A stretch of DNA of 64,000 nt, taken from Pseudo-nitzschia pungens (Eukaryota; Bacillariophyta; Bacillariophyceae; Bacillariales; Bacillariaceae). The stretch covers positions 3,534,001 through 3,598,000 of the forward strand of contig CM074765.1 in the NCBI GenBank assembly GCA_037355855.1. The letters run 5' to 3'. Below the pieces are notes generated by a model that was not told the origin of the DNA, did no database searches, and saw only the letters and a program-made list of their open reading frames with translations. Made by a program: the position numbers and the translations under genes. Below are positions 32,462 through 41,631 of the stretch, one piece after another (the first letter of the stretch is position 1; the number at the start of each line of letters is the position of its first letter).

Positions 32462-33529
32462 ATGCTGATGATGCGCCAGATTCTGTTTCTGCTGTTGCTC
32501 AGCATACCGGCCTTTTGTTTTGCCTTCGTATCCACGGCTCCCCAGACGCAAACATCGAAGGGAGCGAGTTTGGTGGCTTTGAATGTAGCCGCGCCTTTGG
32601 ATCAAAGCACTCAGGAAGATGAACAGCAGCGCCAACAGGAAGAAGAGCGAGAAGAGATACGACGAAAACGAAAAGAAAGAAAAGAACGCGAAAAGGCAGA
32701 ACGAAATTCCCCCGTCGGAAAACTGAAATCCAAATTGTTGAAACAACTGAAGGCCGTGGCAAAAGATTACGAGATGTTGCAAGACGGTGATCACATCATG
32801 GTCTGTGTTTCGGGGGGGAAAGATTCCGCTGCCCTGCTGGTTTTGCTGATGCATCTCCAGGAGCAATTCAAACCAATCGGTGTCGACTTTCGACTGACGG
32901 CCGTGCACGTGGACCAAAAGCAACCCGGTTACGACGGTGAGCCCCTGGTGAAGTGGTTCGAGGAACTCGGGGTGGATTACGAAATCCTTGAAGAAGATAC
33001 CTATTCGGTCGTAGTCGACAAGACATCGGAGGGAAAATCCTACTGCACCATGTGCTCGCGTCTGCGACGGGGAATCCTCTACTCGAAGGCTCTGGAACTG
33101 GGATGCAACAAACTCGTTCTCGGCCACCACGCGGACGATTCTCTCGAGACACTCGTTCTGAACATGTTGCACGCTGGCGAACTCAAGGCCATGCCGGCCC
33201 GGTACACGAGCCGTCGTGGCCAATTGGCGGTCATGCGGCCTCTCATCACCTGCATGGAGGACGACATCGAAGAGTACGCTAGACTGGCACGGTTCCCCAT
33301 CTTGCCTTGCAATCTGTGCAAGAACCAAAACGGATTGCACCGTCCCCAGGTCAAGTTGCTGCTGTCGACTCTGGATTCTTTTACACCAGACGCCAAGAAG
33401 AATTGGCTCAACGCCCTCAGCAACGTGCAACCGAGTCATTTGCTGGATCAAAACCTGCGCCGTGCCGTGGGAATGGATCCTATCACCGGGGAGGAGGAAG
33501 AAGAAATGGAGGAAATGAATGCACCTTAA
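32462..33529 (+). CDS. TtcA-like tRNA 2-thiocytidine synthase with plastid-type presequence
   Basis: This 355-aa protein contains a full TtcA domain. It has the PP-loop SGGKDS (117-122) for ATP activation, CTMC (195-198) and CNLC (283-286), which with the family pattern bind a 4Fe-4S cluster, and GHHADDSLETL (about 221-231). TtcA thiolates C32 of certain tRNAs in bacteria. The N-terminus has a signal-peptide core (LFLLLLSIPAFCFA) followed by FVST, a Phe-type plastid cleavage site, then a charged Gln/Glu/Lys/Arg-rich linker to about residue 85. This suggests import into the plastid and action on plastid tRNAs, which is inference. The start is the first of three nearby Met. The 3' end converges on the next gene with a 91-bp gap. 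Confidence 0.85.
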   Translation: MLMMRQILFLLLLSIPAFCFAFVSTAPQTQTSKGASLVALNVAAPLDQSTQEDEQQRQQEEEREEIRRKRKERKEREKAERNSPVGKLKSKLLKQLKAVAKDYEMLQDGDHIMVCVSGGKDSAALLVLLMHLQEQFKPIGVDFRLTAVHVDQKQPGYDGEPLVKWFEELGVDYEILEEDTYSVVVDKTSEGKSYCTMCSRLRRGILYSKALELGCNKLVLGHHADDSLETLVLNMLHAGELKAMPARYTSRRGQLAVMRPLITCMEDDIEEYARLARFPILPCNLCKNQNGLHRPQVKLLLSTLDSFTPDAKKNWLNALSNVQPSHLLDQNLRRAVGMDPITGEEEEEMEEMNAP

Positions 33530-33620
33530 CTATAATTTTAATGTAGCGTATGGCGGAGACCGTGTGAACTTCGTCTCGCTTTTAATTAAAAAGTATTCCT
33601 TGGGTTTTTCACCTTTTTCA

Positions 33621-34622
33621 TCACTGCAGTACCCCATCGTCGGATGACGAATAGGGCAGGAAGAATGTGTCGTCGCTACCTCCTCCATCCTCATTCGCTC
33701 CGTCGTCTGAACTCTTGGACGAGGTCTGCAAAGGATCGTCGCAATTTCCATCTCCCTCTTCGTTGTCATCATCTCGTTGCAGTGGCCGTGAGATTCGGGA
33801 GATCGAAATCGACGTCAGTGCTTGTTCCAAGGAAAATATCCCGAGGCGTTCCGCATCTACTAAAACGTTTGTAACACCAACGCTCGTGTTTTCGGTATCG
33901 TCGTTGGTGTCCTGATTCAGAGTTGGCGAGACTTGAGCATCAAACGGATGCTGCCCCGGAGAGAGTCTGAGGAATTTTCCTTTTTTGACGGTTCCTCGCC
34001 ACTGCTTGAAAGATTGTTGTTGACGATCTGTTCTCGATTGCCCCCCTCTATTGCCTTGAACTGCTTCACTCTTTCTAGCGCCGTCCCGAAGAATGCTTTT
34101 GGCCTCCAGCAACACATCATAGGGAGGACCAAAATATTGTCGATTCATCGCGAGACGAAGCAGGAGGAATATGCCATTCTGTTTCCTTTCACTCTCGACC
34201 ATATTTTTGTCTTCCTGATCGATCAATTCGACTTTCCAGCGTCCTGTAACCCATCGTCCCTCCCGATATCCCTCGTCACATTGCTTGAATGTGCCGTCAT
34301 TGTTTAGCTTTAGGAGGATTTCGTCGCAATTGCCAATGTTGCCATCGTTGCTAACGTTTTCCCTTGATTCATGGGAAAACCTTTTGTTGAGCTTGGATCG
34401 AATGTCGAGTTCATAGGGCAAAGAATCTGTCGTCAGTTTCCATATGCCCGGTATCATTCGTTGGCACATTTGTTCCATTTTGCGCTTCGAAGATGCAGAT
34501 CCCTCAAAGGATAGAGACAAACAACACGGAACGAAGAAACATGGTGGCGAAAAGAACGCAATGGTTGTGAAGACTGTCAAAGCCACTACAACGGCTGCCT
34601 GCCGTAATGACTGTACCGGCAT
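33621..34622 (-). CDS. Secreted or plastid-targeted protein of unknown function, lipocalin-like pattern
   Basis: This 333-aa protein has a strong hydrophobic N-terminus (AAVVVALTVFTTIAFF) and then a Cys/Phe-rich region, consistent with a signal peptide and possibly a plastid presequence. The central region reads like a small beta-barrel: GIWKLT near 58, LKLNNDGTFKQCDEG near 103, GRWVTGRWKV, LAMNRQYFGPPYDV, and WRGTVKKGKFL near 207. Similar strand patterns occur in plastid lipid-associated and lipocalin-type proteins, but no signature is decisive. The C-terminal third is acidic and Ser/Asp-rich, probably disordered. Start is ATG at 34620-34622. Confidence 0.65.
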   Translation of the reverse strand: MPVQSLRQAAVVVALTVFTTIAFFSPPCFFVPCCLSLSFEGSASSKRKMEQMCQRMIPGIWKLTTDSLPYELDIRSKLNKRFSHESRENVSNDGNIGNCDEILLKLNNDGTFKQCDEGYREGRWVTGRWKVELIDQEDKNMVESERKQNGIFLLLRLAMNRQYFGPPYDVLLEAKSILRDGARKSEAVQGNRGGQSRTDRQQQSFKQWRGTVKKGKFLRLSPGQHPFDAQVSPTLNQDTNDDTENTSVGVTNVLVDAERLGIFSLEQALTSISISRISRPLQRDDDNEEGDGNCDDPLQTSSKSSDDGANEDGGGSDDTFFLPYSSSDDGVLQ

Positions 34623-35566
34623 TGCTCTCTAATCACTGTCCTCTTTTTGGATAAACCTTGTCATATGGGTGTTCGTCCGTTGGTTCATCGGGCCTCATCG
34701 GAATGCAGAAAAGAACAAAATCACTCGTTAGATTACGATGTGATTCGAATAGAAGTTAAAATTACTTTATGATCATGACGCTAGTATTCGTAAAAGTCAG
34801 TACTGCACCCCTGGCAATTCAATTGCCCTTGTTTACGTTGGCATCATTTCCGTTTTAGTCCCGCAAGAATAGCAAAGTTATTCCGATTACTCCAACACCA
34901 CGCACAGCCTATGAGTCATACGTATAAAACGTACTCATGAATTTTCTCACGAAAAACGGACCGTGCCTTACAAGCACCACGTACAGGTATTACCTGGTAC
35001 CGGTGCGAATAACTAAGGTTAATAAATTACTTGTACCGTAAGGTTTTACCGTACAGGCGAACAAAAAAAATAACAGAAGTAGTACGGTAACTTACTACTA
35101 GTAGTACTAATTATAGAAGTATTGTCAATATCATCATGAGATAAGTTCTGAACGCGTTGAAATCCTGAAAAGTCTTGAAAAGGATGATAGTATGATGAGG
35201 GATGCTGATAGAACCAGGCGATAGACTGCTTTGACCACTGCACCGTATCTCTTCTTGTTGTTGGCATTCGAGCAAAAGAATGAATGAAAGAGGAGGAAGT
35301 ACTATAATAGTAGTAGTAGTACTAGTAGTACTAGTACTAGTACTACTAGCAGATATTACGATATTGCTCTGATTGTTCTGCCATTCATTCGCATTGAAAA
35401 CCATAACTTTATCTTTCAAATGCGATGACAGTCAACATGATTCGCCATTATCTGTGACCTGCGAATTATGCTCTGTCGCCGGTTTAGTCCTTCTTTCTTT
35501 GTTGATCTTTATCGGCGGTACTGGTTGTCAAGCTTGGATGGTTTAGAATAAATCCACTATTTTCCA
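34623..35566. other. Intergenic region
   Basis: 944 bp with no supported gene. It has GTAC-rich palindromic motifs at about 34983-35057 and ACTAGT clusters at 35093-35110 and 35307-35350. Confidence 0.55.
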
Positions 35567-38308
35567 TTATTCTTCATCTTCTTCTAGCACAGAGTCAATC
35601 GAAAGTGGATGACTAATGCCTGAACTCATGCTTTTTCTGGAACTCTCAAGACATGGTGAAGATGATTCGTCATCAGAATCATCAGACGTACTAGGGAGAT
35701 CGGAATGATAATCAAATGTAGCGGCCGTCAACTGTCGCAAGCAACTCGACCTCAAACGTTCCGATGGCCATCGTAGTTCCCTATGAGATAATCGCCGGTC
35801 GGATGCAAGCTCTTTTTGCTCGGAAAGTCTCGTGGGAGGTTCAGAGTGTCTTCTGGCGTTCTCACCGACCGCTTCATCGAGAATCAGGCCTTCTAAGTCT
35901 TGGAGTGTAATTGAATCGAGTTGATCTGGGAGAATACTTTTTCGAATATCTTCTCGCATGGAACTGCGGGTTTCTTCGCAGCTATGATGCTCGATTTGAA
36001 GCCTATCCCAGGCTTCAGTTGTATTGATATCAAATGCAACGTACAGATCCCACAATGCTCTCCAGAGCCATGTTTCTAAACCTTTGTTGTAATTATCTTC
36101 CCTCGGACGACCACCCCCTTTCATGTTCCATCGTTGCAAACAAAAAGACGCATCAGAGAGCAGTTGTATAGTAACGTACTGCAAAAGAAGCCATCGGAGG
36201 TGATGATCTCCGTCAAATATTTCCTCAATGATTCGACTCAACGAAACTTCGAAGGCATCATAGGCCTCTGACAGCAGATCCTTTGTTTCAGGCGTCAGCG
36301 CCAATTTATCTTCATGCATTGCAAAACGACGGACCCACTCATTGTTATTGTTTTTGTCTTCTTCCATACCCAAAACATGAAAGAAGGAAAAGAGGAATTT
36401 GGTCATAAATCCGGGCAAGGACTGGAGCTGCGGTTCTCCCAAATCAAAGAAGTACAGGTGATCTGTGCTCACAAACAGATTGTGAATGCCGGCATCGGCC
36501 AAACCCGACGTCCAGATACGTTTCGTGGCATTTGGGCTCATGCCTTTGCGGTCGGATACTGCTTGCGTCATCAAATTAATCCAAAAATCTTTGTCCGGAT
36601 GGATTCTGGGTGGCTCCGTCGAAGCACCTACAAAAACATCGGACATCGATGCGTTCTCTTCCGCCAACATTCCGAGGTACTTGGCTGGCAACTCTTCTTC
36701 GGGTTCGAGGTGAAGCAGGTTCTCCTGGAACTCGCGGCAGGTTCGTCGCAAGAGTCGAATGCGCCCCTTGTTTGGATCGAAATTCTTTTTGATTGCATTC
36801 CCCATGAATTGATCGGTCATGGTCGACAAACCGTCGGCTTTGGTATCAGATAATTTGATTTCTTGTACTTCTCTCCGAACCTCATCTATCACATCAATCT
36901 CTTCGGGCAAAGTCAGAGCTCGTAGGTTGTGGATGGTTCTGATGAACTTGGATATCAGACTGCCCAGAAGCAGCCCATCGAGCTTGCCTCGATACATCCA
37001 TTGGTTCCCGGTTGTAGCGTTGTGCCCTCCAATTCTTTTTTGCGCAAGGGTAAATTTGAAGAGGTGCTTGGTCATCATTGGGTGCAGCCCATCATAGATC
37101 TGCTGAAGAGAGTCGAACGCCTGGGAAAATTCCAATTCCACGGAATTTTGATCGATGGACTTGATACGATCCTTTGGCAAGACAAAGGATAACGATGGCT
37201 TCGTGTTCCTTTCCTTGCTATCCAAGTATACAGCAGCGTCGCCCGTATCGCACTCGTGGATACGAATGCTCGTGCCTGGGCTCAGTAACCCGGTGTCGTC
37301 CAGAGTGATCAACGCTGGCGACGAGGGCATTGACGAATTGTGTGAGTCATCGCCATCTTCTTTCATTTTTGACATCAAGGATACGAACCCACCCCCTACG
37401 CCTTTGTCGCTGTGGGAGATCCTCGAAACAAAGTTACCGAACTTGATAAGCTTTCGGAGCTTCCCCCACACGACCCTTTCTTTGAACTCGAGGTGTTGGG
37501 GGCTGATGTATACCATTTTGAATTCTGGGAGACAGGCTGCCATGGACCGAGCAGCTTCGGACGCGGGTGACCTATCCTTCGCTGGAAGTCCCCCCCGTCT
37601 CTTGAGTTCCGACGAAATTTTTGTCAGGGCAAACAATTCTTTGACATCGTTGAAGCCCCCGTGTTTCATAACAATCTCGCCCAGTTCCGGATGATTGCCA
37701 CAGAACACCGCAACACCGGATCCTCCTCCTCCCATTCGTCGCACGTTTGACATACAGGCCGGAGCAAAGACATGCGGGTGAATGTATCGAAAGTGGCGAT
37801 CGTGATGGTATTTCAGAACGATGGTTTCTTTTTCTTCGTCATTGCGGGCAAGAGTGATCTGCAAGCCCATTTCTCCGGTTATCTTGTTGGGCATGTTTGC
37901 TGCGTTGCAATTTATGGTGTCCCGGAAAGACTCCGTTGACGACGAAAAGGAACGGAGCGATTCTACAGAATTCACAGAACAGATCGAAGACGACCGCAGC
38001 AATCTCATGCGCCTTGTCGGTGTTGGGAAAGATTCCTCATCGTGTTTACTGTCATTCTCGTGATGGGGTAGGATGCTAGAGGTTCTCGTGTCACGGGTAC
38101 CCACACCGTGCATTTTGAGCTTGGCAAATTGCGGGATTGTTTCATGGGTCTGAATGATCTCACGAGCAGTATCGGTCAACTTTGAACGCATACCGAGACC
38201 AGCAGGCTTGCCCATCGTCTTGGCCGAAGAGTGCGAACGGGGATCCAATTCTTGCGCTTCGTTCTTCCGCAGAAGATTGAATATCGAAGGATCCTGTGTG
38301 GATGTCAT
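35567..38308 (-). CDS. Large kinase-like protein, possibly of the actin-fragmin kinase type
   Basis: This 913-aa protein has no signal peptide or membrane span. Residues 1-150 are Ser-rich and probably disordered. From about 190, a Gly-rich loop (RRMGGGGSGVAVFCG) is followed by EIVMKHGG, with a Lys in the position expected for ATP binding, and KELFAL. A later block, LYFFDLGEPQLQSLPGF, could hold the metal-binding acid. This pattern recalls the atypical actin-fragmin kinase fold, but the match is by eye and weak. The region at about 690-760 is helical and Trp-rich, and the C-terminal 110 residues are acidic/Ser-rich. If correct, it would phosphorylate a cytoskeletal protein. It may instead be a diatom-specific family with no known function. 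Confidence 0.6.
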   Translation of the reverse strand: MTSTQDPSIFNLLRKNEAQELDPRSHSSAKTMGKPAGLGMRSKLTDTAREIIQTHETIPQFAKLKMHGVGTRDTRTSSILPHHENDSKHDEESFPTPTRRMRLLRSSSICSVNSVESLRSFSSSTESFRDTINCNAANMPNKITGEMGLQITLARNDEEKETIVLKYHHDRHFRYIHPHVFAPACMSNVRRMGGGGSGVAVFCGNHPELGEIVMKHGGFNDVKELFALTKISSELKRRGGLPAKDRSPASEAARSMAACLPEFKMVYISPQHLEFKERVVWGKLRKLIKFGNFVSRISHSDKGVGGGFVSLMSKMKEDGDDSHNSSMPSSPALITLDDTGLLSPGTSIRIHECDTGDAAVYLDSKERNTKPSLSFVLPKDRIKSIDQNSVELEFSQAFDSLQQIYDGLHPMMTKHLFKFTLAQKRIGGHNATTGNQWMYRGKLDGLLLGSLISKFIRTIHNLRALTLPEEIDVIDEVRREVQEIKLSDTKADGLSTMTDQFMGNAIKKNFDPNKGRIRLLRRTCREFQENLLHLEPEEELPAKYLGMLAEENASMSDVFVGASTEPPRIHPDKDFWINLMTQAVSDRKGMSPNATKRIWTSGLADAGIHNLFVSTDHLYFFDLGEPQLQSLPGFMTKFLFSFFHVLGMEEDKNNNNEWVRRFAMHEDKLALTPETKDLLSEAYDAFEVSLSRIIEEIFDGDHHLRWLLLQYVTIQLLSDASFCLQRWNMKGGGRPREDNYNKGLETWLWRALWDLYVAFDINTTEAWDRLQIEHHSCEETRSSMREDIRKSILPDQLDSITLQDLEGLILDEAVGENARRHSEPPTRLSEQKELASDRRLSHRELRWPSERLRSSCLRQLTAATFDYHSDLPSTSDDSDDESSSPCLESSRKSMSSGISHPLSIDSVLEEDEE

Positions 38309-39493
38309 CGGATGCCTTCGTTCCTGTGTGAATTCAACGGACTGGATCAGAGGACGAGTTGAGATACCAGGAGGAAATAAAGAACTGAATGGAATTGACT
38401 TGGATCCTTGACCTTCGTTGAACGTTGAGTTTTTTTGAGAAGATGATTTCAGAACCCTTTCACAGTCCGTAGGCGCTTCTCAACAAAAATATTGTCGACT
38501 GGTGTCATACTTTGTTAGTACGATGTAGTACCGTATTATTTCAACAAGTATTTGGTTCAGCTGGCACACACCAGATTTCTTATTTCTCTTGCTTTTGATG
38601 GGTTCGGATTATTCCATTGTAAATATTGCATTTATAGATACACATAAGCCGAATATGATTTTCAGTGGGATTTAACGCGGCGACTAAATTGACAGAAAAT
38701 ATTCAATTCATAGCGAAGAATACAATCTTAAGCTCTATCTTTCAACTCTAAATCCTCGTGTAGAAACTGAATGATATCCCTTTTCCATTTTCTTCTCAGT
38801 TGCTCGTTTGATTTATATAATTGGAAATCAACAATGCTTATAATAGTATATTATGGCTTACTCGAAAACTTCTCTGAGAGGGTTTCTAAAGGCTATTTTT
38901 TGGATTGAGATAGGTATGTACGGGACGACACTTTGACTTTCTCCGTAACCTCCTAACAGGTTGCAATGCTTGTTGTTGTAACCTTACCGTACCGGTATTA
39001 TTATTATGAATATTAATTTTTCCGCAAATGTATGAGATTCCCGTACGTGCGTACAAGTAATCTTACCACGACCAGCATACTTGATTCGGTGTGGCAGAAG
39101 ATTCTTCTGCGGCGGGAACAAGGTGAATAAAATTACCACGATAATATTCGTGACCTCACTGTAACGACACATCAACAAACCAACACGCTTGCATGTAACT
39201 GTATAACTGTATCCATAATATCCAACATAGGTAATTTCATTATGATGACACGGTACCGTACGGTAGTACGCACCTTACTTTGACTTTCGTGGTAGAATTT
39301 TTTTGTTTTGCCACCACGCATCGTCTCTCGCCCATCAACACCATTCACAGATGACAGATCCCTCAGCTTTCAGGCTTACGGTACGGGTACCGTACGGAAA
39401 ACTCAAAACTCAACACAATCCCACAACAACCTCATTCATTGACAAAAAGAGTCCCCCTGTTCCGGAGTGGGTCTGGCTCGTACAACAATAGGA
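38309..39493. other. Intergenic region, divergent promoters
   Basis: 1.2 kb with no supported gene. GTAC palindromes occur near 38979-39000, at 39250-39270 and at 39376-39397, the last about 100 bp before the AlgH-like start codon. Confidence 0.5.
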
Positions 39494-41533
39494 ATGAAAC
39501 GAGATTGCAATTTAATACTCTGGTTTTGCTTCCTGGCGTCGCTTTCGCATTTTGCACAATCTTTTGTCTTCTCGAACGGCTCTGGGCATCGGACCCAAAG
39601 ATCGATACACCGCAATGGATATTTTTTGCACACCAAACAATGTTCTCCCGATGCAACCGTCCGAACGGATTCGGTTGTGTTGAAGTCGTCGCTGAAATCG
39701 ACACCTTACCTTCGGGAACTGGAAAGCACGGACGAACTCGGAGAGGGCTCGCTGGTTCTGAGCCGCGTCGAATCGAGTCTGGGCTGTCACGATTTGCGGC
39801 AGCCCTATTTTCATAAGGCAGTCATCTTGATTTTGGATCACGATCCGGACGATTTTACTCAGGGAGTTTTGCTGAATCGAGCATCCGACCTGACCTTGGA
39901 CGACCGAGACATTGTGTACATGGAGGCAGGAGATGACGACGACGAAAGCGAAGAGGAAGTCGTGACGACAACATCTGTCTCTAGTGATGCAGATCCCTCT
40001 CCTGAGCTGTCTTCTATTTGGCGAATCCACTTTGGAGGTGACATTGGTGGTTGGTACGAGGAAGTGCCACAGCTACTCTGCATACACGGGATTTCATCCG
40101 AGCCTGCACTGGCCGTTTCCGATCCAATTTTCGGTTTCGACGACGGAGTCTTCATTACGAGCCACCTGGGCGCGCGATCCCTCGTGGAATCCGGGGAAGC
40201 TACCTCCGACGACTTTTATACCTTTTCGGGCTTTTGTGGATGGGAAGAAGGGCAACTCCAGAGGGAAGTCGATCGAGGGTCGTGGTGTTTGGCGTCGTTT
40301 ACTGATACGGTGCCTGCAAAATATGACGGAGAAAGATCATCCATTGAACAAACCGATGACAATGCTGCTAGCGGCAATGAGAAACAACGTTACCGCCACA
40401 GACTCATGGATCTGATTGAGAAATATTCTTGGAAAAATGAGGAGTACAAGCCCCAGTCCGGTGGTCTCGAGTTTTGGCACGAGGTAATGAGCAACCTAGG
40501 AAAGGACGGCGTGAAACCAGTACCAAGTTACAAAACTATTGATCAAGGAGGAAGCGATAATCAATCCCAGCCATTTTCGGACTTGATGGTAAAAGAATGG
40601 TCAACACAACGCTTATTGGTGACCAAAGATAAAGGCAGTGATGGCAATGTCAATGATGGAACATTCGACGAAGGAAACGAAAACAGTAAAGGAGAAGTCA
40701 CAAGCCAGATCGACGATGCAGATATATTCCGTGCCTTGAAAGCAGCTGCCAATCCGGCTCCATTCATGCAGGGAGCGATTCTTCGAGGATCGTCTGCACG
40801 CTCTTCACCTTATCTCACGAGTGCTCAGCTGTTTCACAAGTCAACAATTTTGTTGCTTCAAGATACACCGGATGCATCGATAGGGGTTCTGCTCAATCTC
40901 CCAACGAAAGATGCCTACATTCTTCATGTAGATGGCAAAGACTATCATTTTCCGGTGCGTTATGGAGGGCCCAGTGGGAAGGGAGATGAGGATGATCCGT
41001 ATTTTTGGTTCCATGACAGCGATGCCCTGAAAGAGGAAGGGATCGGGCTTCCCGTTTCGTTTTCGAACGCTCACCCCGAACGCAGTGACCCTCACGGCAT
41101 TTATGTTTGCGATCTAGAAGATGTGAAAGAAGCAATCCTAAAGGATCTGGCATCGGAAGATGAGTTTTTGCTCGTGCAAGGGTTTTGTGCTTGGGAAAAG
41201 GAAGCCGCGTCGGCGGGAGGCGTGACTGGTCAAATCTTGAATGGAAATCTGGAAGACACCCAGCTGCACACATCGGCGCAGCGACAAAAAACGTGGGAAT
41301 CCTTGTTGGGACAAAAACAGATGTTCTCCGAAGAATGCGTCCGCGAGAACTTTGAGCTGTCTCAACTAGCATGGCAAAACTGTGGTGGGTCGATCGAGGA
41401 CGACCCAAGGCACGTTCGATATGTTTTCGAAAGCAATGTCGAGGTCTCGAAACTGGCAGATGACGCCTTATTTGTATGGATGAAAATCTTCCTTCTAGGA
41501 AATGATCATTATCTTCCAGAAAACTTTTTGTAA
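39494..41533 (+). CDS. Plastid-targeted tandem UPF0301/AlgH (YqgE) protein
   Basis: The frame opens at a GTG; the first ATG is 39494, giving 679 aa. The N-terminus is a signal peptide (LILWFCFLASLSHFAQS) followed directly by FVFS, a Phe-type plastid cleavage site. Two copies of the AlgH/UPF0301 domain follow. Copy one spans about 85-270: GSLVLSRVE, FHKAVILILDHD, GVLLNRAS, HFGGDIGGW and FSGFCGWEEGQL. Copy two spans about 422-600: QGAILRGS, FHKSTILLLQDT, GVLLNLPT, RYGGPSGKG and VQGFCAWE. An acidic linker separates them. Bacterial members have one copy. Molecular function is unknown. The short convergent gap (98 bp) to the DOCK-like gene suggests overlapping 3' ends. Confidence 0.85.
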   Translation: MKRDCNLILWFCFLASLSHFAQSFVFSNGSGHRTQRSIHRNGYFLHTKQCSPDATVRTDSVVLKSSLKSTPYLRELESTDELGEGSLVLSRVESSLGCHDLRQPYFHKAVILILDHDPDDFTQGVLLNRASDLTLDDRDIVYMEAGDDDDESEEEVVTTTSVSSDADPSPELSSIWRIHFGGDIGGWYEEVPQLLCIHGISSEPALAVSDPIFGFDDGVFITSHLGARSLVESGEATSDDFYTFSGFCGWEEGQLQREVDRGSWCLASFTDTVPAKYDGERSSIEQTDDNAASGNEKQRYRHRLMDLIEKYSWKNEEYKPQSGGLEFWHEVMSNLGKDGVKPVPSYKTIDQGGSDNQSQPFSDLMVKEWSTQRLLVTKDKGSDGNVNDGTFDEGNENSKGEVTSQIDDADIFRALKAAANPAPFMQGAILRGSSARSSPYLTSAQLFHKSTILLLQDTPDASIGVLLNLPTKDAYILHVDGKDYHFPVRYGGPSGKGDEDDPYFWFHDSDALKEEGIGLPVSFSNAHPERSDPHGIYVCDLEDVKEAILKDLASEDEFLLVQGFCAWEKEAASAGGVTGQILNGNLEDTQLHTSAQRQKTWESLLGQKQMFSEECVRENFELSQLAWQNCGGSIEDDPRHVRYVFESNVEVSKLADDALFVWMKIFLLGNDHYLPENFL

Positions 41534-41631
41534 AAAAATATGAATTATAAAATTCTTAGATTAACAAATTATCTCCCATCAACCTAGGAGAAACGAATGC
41601 AGAAGTTAAGGATATAGTACAACTGACTGAT

